A DNA stretch of 64,000 nucleotides from CAVUBL01 sp963837945 (GTDB lineage: Bacteria > Acidobacteriota > Thermoanaerobaculia > Multivoradales > DATKCC01): contig CAWIQD010000003.1 in NCBI GenBank assembly GCA_963837945.1, positions 248,001-312,000 of the forward strand, written 5' to 3'. The notes under the pieces were generated by a model. That model was not told the DNA's origin and ran no database searches. It saw only the letters and a list, made by a program, of their open reading frames with translations. Both the position numbers and the translations under genes were made by a program. Every line of letters begins with the position of its first letter. Within the stretch, counting starts at the first letter, position 1. Below are positions 44,309-52,390 of the stretch, in pieces.

Positions 44309-44743
44309 TCAGTCCAACGGATTGCGCGGGTCGAGGAAGTCGAAGCGCCGGAAGTCGACGTCGTTCGTGTAGAGGGTGCGGATGCCGTTCTGGAGAAGCA
44401 GAGCGGCCAGGTGCGCGTCCGGGACGAGGTTGCCACGCACCGGGACCCGCCCGGCGACCTCGGCATAGGTGTCCAGGAAGTCGGGTTTCTCGGTGATCAG
44501 GCGCACGTTCGGTCGGCCGACCAGACTCCTCAGGTTCGCGAGCGCTTCGGCGTGAGTCAGGGGAGCGGCGAAGATCCGAGGATGGGTCGCGATCCTCAGG
44601 TACGCCATCGCCGTGGGCCAGGCGAGATAGACGACCTCCCGCCCCGCCCCGGCCTCCATGAGGAAGCGGCGAGCCGCCCGGTGATGGGGGCTCGCGCTGT
44701 TCGAGGCGTAGAGGAGGACGTTGGCGTCGATCGAGAAGCTCAC
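44309..44743 (-). CDS. vapC: PIN-domain toxin, VapC family
   Basis: 144 residues. PIN-domain acids are seen at Asp6 (SIDANVLLY), in LVPDAHLAAL, and in TNDVDFRRF. They form the Mg2+ site of a ribonuclease that normally cuts tRNA or rRNA. The WPTAMAYLRIATHPRIF segment is typical of VapC variants of this length. ATG 44743 overlaps the antitoxin stop by 4 bp, the usual type II toxin-antitoxin arrangement. The frame is intact and the key acids are present, so it is probably active. Confidence 0.88.
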   Translation of the reverse strand: MSFSIDANVLLYASNSASPHHRAARRFLMEAGAGREVVYLAWPTAMAYLRIATHPRIFAAPLTHAEALANLRSLVGRPNVRLITEKPDFLDTYAEVAGRVPVRGNLVPDAHLAALLLQNGIRTLYTNDVDFRRFDFLDPRNPLD

Positions 44744-45006
44744 GGCTCTGCGACCTCGCTCCAGCTCTCGTCCGGCTCGTCGAGCACGGCGAAGAGCGCC
44801 TCCTTGTCGGTCAGGTCGAGCCGTTCTCGCATCGGCTTCGAGGTCCAGTGCAGCGGCTCGTCGCCGGGTCGGCCCTGCGCCCGGCGGTCGAGCGCCTCGG
44901 CGAGGAGCTCGGAGACCACCGCACCGAGGGACTTGCCTTCGCGCTCGGCCGTCTGCTTGGCCTCGGCGAGCACCGGGGCGTCGAGGTTGATCGTCGTTCG
45001 CGGCAT
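44740..45006 (-). CDS. vapB: VapB-type ribbon-helix-helix antitoxin
   Basis: 88 residues. The N-terminal PRTTINLDAPVLAEAKQTAEREGKSLGAVV pattern (split here between strand and helices) is a ribbon-helix-helix DNA-binding dimerisation motif. The acidic tail with DLTDKEALFAVLDEPDESW should wrap the toxin. It is the first gene of the pair, with a strong sigma-70-like promoter ending just before the ATG. It therefore probably represses its own transcription through the AT-rich palindromes there. Confidence 0.85.
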   Translation of the reverse strand: MPRTTINLDAPVLAEAKQTAEREGKSLGAVVSELLAEALDRRAQGRPGDEPLHWTSKPMRERLDLTDKEALFAVLDEPDESWSEVAEP

Positions 45007-45015
45007 GGTGCGCTG

Positions 45016-45044
45016 ATGCTACGTAAATCGATGCGTGGTGTCAA
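45016..45044 (-). promoter_or_regulatory. Sigma-70-type promoter of vapBC (TTGACA-17-TAGCAT)
   Basis: On the minus strand, TTGACA (45039-45044) is separated by exactly 17 nt from TAGCAT (45016-45021). The -10 ends 9 nt before the vapB ATG, so the transcript should begin at or within a few bases of the start codon. The spacer is unusually AT-rich for this genome and holds the palindromes ATCGAT and TACGTA, which are candidate VapB operator sites. Confidence 0.65.
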
Positions 45045-45089
45045 CCCGTCGCACTCCGAGAAGCGCCGGAGCCCGCGGCCCGCGGCCCG

Positions 45090-46990
45090 TCAGCCACCCC
45101 CTCCCTTCAGAGCCTGGACCCGCGCGATGCGCGCACGCGCGACGTCGGCGATCCGATCCGGGTCGGCCGCCAGGGCCCGGCGGTAGGTCTCCAACGCCTC
45201 CAGCGGCCGGCCCTGGAGGAGGCGCAGGTCGCCCCGCGCCACCAGGACGGCGCCATCGCCGGGCTCGAGGGCGGCGGCCTGGTCGAGGAGGGCCTCCGCC
45301 TCCTCGAAACGGCGCCTCTGCATGACCACCTGGGCGAGGAGGACCGAGGCGCCCACCGTCGGGCCGACCTCGAGGCTCTGGCGAAGGACGCGCTCCGCGC
45401 TCTCGTTCCTGCCCTGGAGCGCGTAGCCTTCGGCCAGGAGCTGGAGCGCGGCGCGGTCTCGCGGCGCCCGGCGCACCAGGCGCTTCGCTTTCTCCGCGGC
45501 CTGCTCGGGGTGGCCCGAGGCGAGCATCCGGCGCCCCGCCACCAGGTCGTCGAGCAGGGGAAGCATGTCCTTGGGATCGGGCAGGGCTTCGGGGGCGGGG
45601 GGCGCTCCCCCGGCGCCACCCGAAAGGTAGCCGAGCGCCTCGAGCTGGCGTGCGACCTCGGGGTCGGGACGGAACGTGCGCGCGGCTTCCCGGGCGTCCG
45701 GCTGCGCCGCCAACCGGCGGGCGAGGAAGGCGGCGAGCGCGCCGGCCCCTGCCGCCGGCGCCGGGTGCTCCGAGCCTTTCCCCGCCAGGAGATCGCAGTC
45801 TTCGCCCGGGTCGGCCGCCAGGTCGTAATACTCCGGCCGGGGCGCGCGGACGTACTTGTCCCGGTGCCGGCGGGCGGCGTAGAGCGGTGCCCAACCGTTG
45901 TCGATGTAGGTGTTCAGGGTCTCGAGATAGACGATCCGCCCGGCATCGGCCGGTGCCCGCAGGAGGCTTCGGCCGTCGACCGGCCCGGGTGTCGCGACGC
46001 CCAGGAGATCGAGGAGGGTCGGGAACAGGTCGACCAGGCTCACCACCCGGTCGTCGACCACCTGGCCCGGCGCGGCGCCCGGGACCGCCAGCAGCAGCGG
46101 TACGTGGACCGCGCCTTCGTAGAGCGAGCGGGAGTGGTACCGCTCGCCGTGCTCCCCCAGGCTCTCGCCATGGTCGCCGGCGACCGCGATCACCGTCCGC
46201 GCCCGTGCTCCCACCGCTCGAGCGCGGCGAGCAGCCGGCCGAGCTCGGCGTCGACGTACGAGATCTCGCCGTCGTACGGGCGGCCGGGAAAGCGGGACGC
46301 CCAGGGCTCCGGCGGCGCGTACGGGTCGTGCGGGTCGTAATAGTGCACCCAGAGGAAGAAGGGGCGCGCGTCGTCGCGGGAGGCGTCGAGCCAGGCGAGC
46401 GCCGCGTCGGTCACCGCGCCGGCCGAACGTTCGCTCTGGCCGTCGAAGGCGGCCGCCCGCGAGGCTTCGAGCCGGGCGTCGTAGGTCTCGAAGCCCTGGC
46501 CGAGGCCGAACCGCGGGTCGAGCACGAACGACGAGACGAAGGCCGCCGTCCGGTAGCCGGCCTCGCCCAGGACCTCGGCCAGGGTCGTCCGGCCGGCCGC
46601 GAGACCGTGCCCGCCGTTGACCCGCACCCCGTGGGCCGGTGGCGTCAGCCCGGTCAACAGGCTGGCATGGGCCGGCAGGGTCATCGGTACCGGCGTCACC
46701 GCGTCGGCCAGCCGGAGCCCTTCCGCGGCCAGGCGGTCGAGGGTCGGGGTCGACGCCTCCGCGTCTCCGTAGCAGCCCAGGTGGTCGGCGCGCGTCGTGT
46801 CGAGGGTGACGAGCAGGAGGTTGTCGCCCCGGGCCACGCCGGGCGCGGGCAGCGAGCGGGCGGGGGCCGCTTCCGCGTCCGGCGAGCGCGCCGGGCGGGC
46901 CGGCTCCTCGCCGCCACCTCCACACCTCGTCCCGAGCACCCCCGCGGCGAGGAGCGCCAAGACGGCGAGGCTGGCCCGACGCCGGTTCAC
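45090..46990 (-). pseudogene. Sulfatase-like (alkaline-phosphatase superfamily) protein with TPR tail, interrupted by one frameshift
   Basis: The N-terminal part, from GTG 46990, has a signal peptide and lipobox-like Cys, LLVTLDTTRADHLGCYG (metal Asp), and WVHYYDPHDPY. The frame then meets TGA at 46190. Protein homology continues in another frame: TVIAVAGDHGESLGEHGE, then LVDLFPTLLDLLGV, ending in about four TPR-like repeats. Joining the two needs one base added near 46200-46215; the span of 1901 nt is one short of 634 codons. At the site where sulfatases have Cys/Ser-x-Pro-x-Arg it reads MTLPAHASLLTG, so it is probably not a formylglycine sulfatase. GTG 46990 overlaps the transporter stop by 4 bp. 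Confidence 0.75.
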
Positions 46991-48252
46991 GTCAGGACGA
47001 AGCGCCAGACCAGGAAGATCGCGCCGAACAGGAAGCCGAAGACCAGGCCGGCCCAGGTGAGCGCGCGCAACCAGGCGGGCGGCCGCGCCTCCGCCGGCAC
47101 GTGCGCCGCGGTGACCGCACGGTAGTTCAGGACGCCGAGGATCGGCGAGGTCAGGAACGACAGGGTGGTCGCCAGGTCGACCATGCCGGTGAGGCTTTTC
47201 TGGAAGACGCTCATGAGGAGCAGGGCGCCGGCCATGAGCAGGATCATCCAGCCCCAGTAGAGCCGTCCGCCGGACCCTCCGCCCAGCCGGGGCGCCAGGA
47301 TCTCGGAGGTCCGTTCGAGCGCCCTGGGAAAGGCGTCGGCGACCGTGAGCGTGGTCGAGAACATGGTGGTGAAGGCGGCGAGCGCGATCACCGGCCGGGC
47401 CCACGGCCCCAACGCCTCGGTGTAGAGGTCGACGAGCTGGAGCGCAAAGGCCACCGGGCTGGCCGCGACCTGTTGGCCGCTGCGGTAGAAGACCAACGAG
47501 CCCAGGGCGAGGAAGAGCAGAGCGAGGACCGCCGTCGCCACGTACCCGATGTTGAAGTCGAGGAGGGCCTCGGAAAGGAGCGGCGCGTGCCGCGTCTCCT
47601 TGGCCCGCTCGAGGGTCCAGAGCGAGTGCCAGACCGAGATGTCGACCGCCGAAGGCATCCAGCCGACGAGGGCGATGAGGAAGGAGAAGGCACCGAGGTC
47701 CGCCAGGTCGAACCGCGTCGGGGCGGCCGGGTGGGGATGCGTCGTCGTCGCCGCGCCGACCACCGCGACGACGGTGGAGACCGCGAGCACCACCATGATC
47801 ACCTTGACGACCTTGTCGAGCAGGGGGTACTGGCCCGGCACCAGGATCAGGGCACAGACCCCGAGCAGCAAGGCGCTGTAACCGAGCGGCGAGAGCCATG
47901 CCCCAAAGAGCTGGGTGGCGATGCTGCCGGTCACCAGGGTGACCGCCGCCAGCACCGCGAACATGGTGCCGACGGTGAGCACCAGGTAGACCCAGACCGC
48001 CCAGGTCCCCTGCCGCCGGTAGCCGTCGACCAGGCTCTCGCCGGTGGCGGCGGCGTAGCGGGGCCCGTACTCGAAGAAGGGGTACTTGAGGAGGTTCGCG
48101 AGGAGCACGACCCAGACCAGAGCGAAGCCGTAGGAAGCGCCCGCCCGCGTGGACTGGACGAGGTGGGACACGCCGACGGCCGCCGCGGCCCAGACCAGCC
48201 CGGGGCCGAGGCTCGCGAGGATCCCCGCCCGATTCCAACGTCTGCCGTTCAC
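46987..48252 (-). CDS. Nramp-family-like transporter lacking the canonical DPGN metal motif
   Basis: 421 residues with about eleven membrane helices. It aligns with Nramp proteins at GPGLVWAAAAVGVSH (TM1), YGFALVWVVLLANLLKYPFFEY, ATGESL and VGWMPSAVDISVW (TM6). The TM1 metal-binding DPGN reads GVSH and the TM6 MPH reads MPS. Metal specificity, or transport of metal at all, is therefore doubtful. GTG 48252 follows a TAGACT hexamer by 10 nt without Shine-Dalgarno. Its stop overlaps the start of the sulfatase-like gene, so the two are one operon. Confidence 0.8.
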   Translation of the reverse strand: MNGRRWNRAGILASLGPGLVWAAAAVGVSHLVQSTRAGASYGFALVWVVLLANLLKYPFFEYGPRYAAATGESLVDGYRRQGTWAVWVYLVLTVGTMFAVLAAVTLVTGSIATQLFGAWLSPLGYSALLLGVCALILVPGQYPLLDKVVKVIMVVLAVSTVVAVVGAATTTHPHPAAPTRFDLADLGAFSFLIALVGWMPSAVDISVWHSLWTLERAKETRHAPLLSEALLDFNIGYVATAVLALLFLALGSLVFYRSGQQVAASPVAFALQLVDLYTEALGPWARPVIALAAFTTMFSTTLTVADAFPRALERTSEILAPRLGGGSGGRLYWGWMILLMAGALLLMSVFQKSLTGMVDLATTLSFLTSPILGVLNYRAVTAAHVPAEARPPAWLRALTWAGLVFGFLFGAIFLVWRFVLT

Positions 48253-48262
48253 CGTGGAACCG

Positions 48263-48268
48263 AGTCTA
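48263..48268 (-). promoter_or_regulatory. -10-like TAGACT before the Nramp-like gene
   Basis: TAGACT on the minus strand ends 10 nt before GTG 48252. No Shine-Dalgarno is present and no clear -35 was found, so this is a leaderless-start candidate. Confidence 0.4.
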
Positions 48269-48285
48269 CCCGATCGGCCCGGGGC

Positions 48286-49959
48286 TCAGTTCGCCTGGCC
48301 GGCCGGCCGGTCGCCGGCCACCGCCGCCTGCGGATCGACTCTCGCCGCGACCAGGCGGTCGCGTCCTTCCTCCTTGGCGTCGTAGAGGGCGGCGTCGGCG
48401 AGCCGCAGCAGCTCCCCGGCGTCGCCTTCGCCCTCCTCGGGCAAGGCCGCCACCCCGGCAGACACGGTCACGCCGGGCAGAACGAGGCCGGCGTAGCGCA
48501 CTCGCAGCCGGCCGACCGCGCCCCGGAGCTTCTCCGCCACCCAGCAGGCCTCCTCCAGGGCGGTGGCGGGCAGGAGCACCGTGAACTCCTCGCCGCCGTA
48601 GCGGGCCGCGACGTCCTCGGCGCGCAGGGTCGTCTCGAGCGCCTCCGCGACCGCCTGGAGCACCCGGTCCCCCGCTTCGTGGCCCTGCGTGTCGTTGATC
48701 CGCTTGAAGTGGTCGAGGTCGAGCATGACCAGCGACAAGGGGAGCCCGCGCCTCCGCGCGCGACGCACCTCGCGGTCGAGCCGGTCCTCGAGATAGCGCC
48801 GGTTGAACAGGCCGGTCAGCGGGTCCTGGAGCGCCTGGCTCCGCAGCCTTTCGCGCAGGCGCAGGTTGGCGAGCCCGAGGGCGAGGTGGTCCGCGGCCGA
48901 CCGGATCCGCGCCAGCTCGCCCGTCACCGCGCCGTCCTTGCCGCGGACGTGGAGCACGCCCAGCGCCTCGCCCTGCGCCATCAGGGGAAGGCAGACGTAG
49001 CCGCCGGGGCAGGCGGACCGGACATGGCGGCAGACGATGCCGCCGGCGCCGGGCGCGACCTGGTGGGTTCGGCCCCGACGCAGGGCCCAGCAGGCCTCGG
49101 GCGGGAAGGTGCCGATCTCGGTGGGCTCGGTGCCCCAGGTCGCCACGGGCTCGAGGTACCGGCGGTCCTTGCTGAACATGAAGGTCGTGCCGACGGTCCC
49201 CTCGAGGATCTTCGGCAGGAGATCGGCGATCACCCCGGCCGCCTCCTCGCACCCCTCGCTGCTCTCCAGCAGCTCGCCCAGCTCGTTGAGCCAGGCCATC
49301 CGCTGGTTGGCCGCCGCGAGCGCGTGGTTGGAGCTCTCGAGACGGCGATTCGCCTCGCCCAGGGCGTCCTCCACGCTCTTGCGGTCCAGGGCGGCGCCGA
49401 AGATGTCCCCGACCACGCGCAGCAGGCCGACCTCGTCGTCCCGCCAGCTGCGCTGCTGCGAGAAGGTGACCAGGGTCAGGACCCCCAGGAGCTCGCCGCG
49501 CGGGGCGATCGGGATACCCAGGAAGGATCGGATCCCGGTCCCTGCCAGATGCTCGCGCTCGCCGCTCCCGTCGGACGGGAGGTCTTCGACGCGATCGAGG
49601 CGGAAGGGCTCGAGGTTCGACACGCTGGTCATGAGCCTCGGCAGGAGCGCGACCGGAAGCTCGACCGGTGCCGGCTCGAGGGCCTCGTCGACTTTGGGGA
49701 CCCAGCCGAAGCGCCGCACCAGGCTCCGGCGGTCGTCCGAGAGGAGGAAGACCAGGCTTCCTTCGCCTTCGACCGCTCGGCCGACCTGCTCGAGCACGTC
49801 GTCCAGGGTCGCCTCGATGGCGTGGCTCGGCAGGTTGATGAGCTGAGTGGAGACCGTGATGAGGAGCTTCTCGAGCCCCTGGCGACGCCTCAGCTCCTCC
49901 TCGGCATCACGGGGTCGAGCGCGGACTGCGCGGGGGCTGCGGATCTCGAGAATCGCCAT
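48286..49959 (-). CDS. GAF-GAF-GGDEF diguanylate cyclase
   Basis: 557 residues. Two GAF-like sensor domains (about 25-190 and 225-375; FLGIPIAPRGELLGVLTL and VCLPLMAQGEALGVLHV) are joined by a long helical coil. A complete GGDEF domain follows (DPLTGLFNRRYLEDRL, LDLDHFKRINDTQGHEAGD). The active site is GGEEF near residue 454, with an RxxD (RAED) inhibitory site five residues before it. It should make c-di-GMP in response to a GAF ligand. ATG 49959 has GGAGG 11 nt upstream. It lies 20 bp downstream of a paralogue with the same architecture and a dead GGDEF. Confidence 0.88.
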   Translation of the reverse strand: MAILEIRSPRAVRARPRDAEEELRRRQGLEKLLITVSTQLINLPSHAIEATLDDVLEQVGRAVEGEGSLVFLLSDDRRSLVRRFGWVPKVDEALEPAPVELPVALLPRLMTSVSNLEPFRLDRVEDLPSDGSGEREHLAGTGIRSFLGIPIAPRGELLGVLTLVTFSQQRSWRDDEVGLLRVVGDIFGAALDRKSVEDALGEANRRLESSNHALAAANQRMAWLNELGELLESSEGCEEAAGVIADLLPKILEGTVGTTFMFSKDRRYLEPVATWGTEPTEIGTFPPEACWALRRGRTHQVAPGAGGIVCRHVRSACPGGYVCLPLMAQGEALGVLHVRGKDGAVTGELARIRSAADHLALGLANLRLRERLRSQALQDPLTGLFNRRYLEDRLDREVRRARRRGLPLSLVMLDLDHFKRINDTQGHEAGDRVLQAVAEALETTLRAEDVAARYGGEEFTVLLPATALEEACWVAEKLRGAVGRLRVRYAGLVLPGVTVSAGVAALPEEGEGDAGELLRLADAALYDAKEEGRDRLVAARVDPQAAVAGDRPAGQAN

Positions 49960-49979
49960 GGGCTGAGCTTCCTCCTTCT

Positions 49980-52181
49980 TCAATTCGTGCGCTCCGGAGC
50001 CGCCACGTCGGAAACGGCACCCGTGAGGCCCAGCTCCCGCGCCTCGACCAACGTCCCCGCTGCGTGGCTCCGCGCCCTTTCGAGCGCGGCCGCGGCCGCG
50101 GCGAGGAGTCCTTGTCCGTCCTCGGCGCACAGGGGGTAGGTCGCGAGGCCGATCGAGAGCGTTCCCGCCTCGATCCGGAGCCTTCCAACCACGACCTCGA
50201 GCTCCCGGACCGCCTGGTCGAGCGCCTCGGCGACCCGGCGGGCGTCCTGCGCCCCGTGCTCGGGGAGGAGAAGCGCCATCGTGGCGCCTTCGAGGCGTGC
50301 CGCGAGCCCCTCCGCCGGCCGCTGCTGGAGGAGGAGCTTGCCGGCCTCGGAGATCAGCTGGTCACCGGCTTCCGCTCCGTGGTCCCGCACCACGTCGGCG
50401 TGGCCGTCGAGGCCGAAGACCAGGAGCGACAGCGGCAGGGTCTTGCGCCGGGCGCGAGGCACCTCCCTGCCGAGCTGCTCCTCGAGATAGACGCGGTTGA
50501 CGAGGCCCGTAAGGGGATCGCGCAGCGCTTGCGACCGCAGCCGCTCGCGCAGGAGCAGATTCGCCAGGCCGAGGGACAGGTGCTCCGCCGTCGAGTCTGC
50601 GAGCTGAGTGGAGTCGTGTTGCGGCGAGGCGTCGGCGCCGCGCAAGTGGAGCATCCCGAGCGCCCGGCCCTGGGCCATGAGGGGCACGCAGAGCGAGCCC
50701 TCGGCGCCGCCGGCAGCGACGTGCGGGCAGGCCGGCCCGCCGCCGGAAGGCTCCACCCGGTGCGGCCGGCCCCGGCGCAGGGCCCAGCAGTCCTCGGGCC
50801 CGAACAGGCCGTCGTCCGGAGGCGGGTTCCCCCAGCAAGCCAGGGGCTCGAGCAGCGAGCTCGAAGCACCGAAGACGTAGACCGCCCCCGCCCGCCCCGG
50901 GAAGATCTTCGGCAGCAGGTCGTCGATCACCCCGGCGCTCTCCTCGAACCGGTTGCAGGTCTGGAGCAGGTCGCCGAGCTCGTTGAGCAGAATCATGGCG
51001 CGGTTGCTCCATTCGAGCTCCCGGTTGCCCGCTTCGAGCTGGGCCTGGGCGCGCTCGAGGGACTCGGTCGAGCGCTTGCGGTCGAGGGCGCCGCCGAAGA
51101 TGTCGCCCACCACGCGGAGCACCACCACGGCCTCCTCGCGCCAGCCGCGATCGGAGAAGAGCTGGACGAGCCCGACGAAGCCGAGGAGCTCGCCGCGGGT
51201 CGAGATCGGGATCCCCAGGAGCGAGCGCAGCCCGTAGCGCTCGAAGTGCTCCCGCTCGGCGCGCTCTTCGGGGGCCAGCATCCGGGGGTTCGGAGCGCAG
51301 AACGGCTCCAGCCGGGCGAGCGTCTTCATGAGGCCGGGAAGCTCCCAGGTGGCGAGGGCCGCCGGGCGTTCCTGGCCCGTTCCGACCGCCGGTGAGAGCC
51401 ACTCGTAGGCGTTGACCAGCTTGCTCCGGTCGTCCGAGAAGAGGAACACCAGGATCGCGTCGGCCTCGGCCGCCCGTGCCAGCTCCGGGAGCACCTCGCC
51501 CACCGCGCGGTCGATGCGCGCCGCCGGCATGTTGATGAAGTCGGTCGAGAGGCGGACCAGGAAGGTCTCGAGCTCGGCGCGCCGGCGCAGGCTCTCCTCC
51601 GCGGCCGCCCGGTCGCGCTCGTGGCGCGCCTCCTGGATCGCCAGGAAGAGATAGGCGGCCGCCTCGGTGAGGGTGGCGAGCTCGTGCTCGGTCCAGCTCG
51701 TCGGCGCCGGGGCGTTGAAGGAGAGGAGCCCGGACCTGCCGTCGGCCTGCGGCAGGGCGGCGGTGGCCAGGGCACGGACGCCGGACTCCGCCATGATCTC
51801 GGCGAGGGGCGCCATCCGGCGGTCGGTCGAGACGTCCTCGGAGACCACGATCTCCTGGCGGCGGACCGCCGCGAGGTACTCGGCCGCTCCCGCCAGGCTC
51901 CAGCTCGCGCCCCGGTGCGAGGGCATGCCGGCCGGCTCGACCGAGCGCTCGACGGTGACCCGGTCCTCGGCGTCGACCACCGAGTACGACACGCGGACGC
52001 CGGGGAAGGCGCGAGCGAGGGTGCGGACGGCGAGGTCGATCACCTCGTCCATGCCCAGGTTCGAGCCGATCGCCGCCGCGATGCCGTTGACCAGCGTGAG
52101 CCGGGCGTTGGCCTGTTCCAGGCTCTCCCCCGCGGGTCCTTCTTCCGGGACGACGGACGATGCTTCGCCGAGCGCGTTCAT
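49980..52181 (-). CDS. GAF-GAF-GAF protein with degenerate GGDEF domain
   Basis: 733 residues. It is paralogous to the next gene, with an additional N-terminal GAF domain (residues about 30-180; LTLVNGIAAAIGSNLGMDEV). Two GAF domains share GIPISTRGELLGFVGLVQ and VPLMAQGRALGMLHLRG with the paralogue. The cyclase fold persists (DPLTGLVNRVYLEEQL). The GGDEF signature reads LEGATM, the metal-binding FDLDHFK-type motif is lost (VFGLDGHADV), and the RxxD site is absent. It cannot be an active cyclase and may instead regulate its neighbour or bind nucleotide. AAGGTGG precedes ATG 52181. Confidence 0.85.
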   Translation of the reverse strand: MNALGEASSVVPEEGPAGESLEQANARLTLVNGIAAAIGSNLGMDEVIDLAVRTLARAFPGVRVSYSVVDAEDRVTVERSVEPAGMPSHRGASWSLAGAAEYLAAVRRQEIVVSEDVSTDRRMAPLAEIMAESGVRALATAALPQADGRSGLLSFNAPAPTSWTEHELATLTEAAAYLFLAIQEARHERDRAAAEESLRRRAELETFLVRLSTDFINMPAARIDRAVGEVLPELARAAEADAILVFLFSDDRSKLVNAYEWLSPAVGTGQERPAALATWELPGLMKTLARLEPFCAPNPRMLAPEERAEREHFERYGLRSLLGIPISTRGELLGFVGLVQLFSDRGWREEAVVVLRVVGDIFGGALDRKRSTESLERAQAQLEAGNRELEWSNRAMILLNELGDLLQTCNRFEESAGVIDDLLPKIFPGRAGAVYVFGASSSLLEPLACWGNPPPDDGLFGPEDCWALRRGRPHRVEPSGGGPACPHVAAGGAEGSLCVPLMAQGRALGMLHLRGADASPQHDSTQLADSTAEHLSLGLANLLLRERLRSQALRDPLTGLVNRVYLEEQLGREVPRARRKTLPLSLLVFGLDGHADVVRDHGAEAGDQLISEAGKLLLQQRPAEGLAARLEGATMALLLPEHGAQDARRVAEALDQAVRELEVVVGRLRIEAGTLSIGLATYPLCAEDGQGLLAAAAAALERARSHAAGTLVEARELGLTGAVSDVAAPERTN

Positions 52182-52390
52182 GTCGCCACCTTACGGCCGG
52201 CGGCGGGCCGGACGAATCGGACGCCCTCCCGGTCTGCTGTCCGCCGGCGGCCGGCAGCCACGCCGGAGTCCGTCCGACACGGGCGGCGGCGCCGCTCCTT
52301 GCCCCCGGGGCGGAGGGGCCGGTAGCATCGGGCCGCGCGAGGGCGGTCCGTTGGCCCGCTCACCCCCGACGCCCTGCGCTCCGGAGACCC

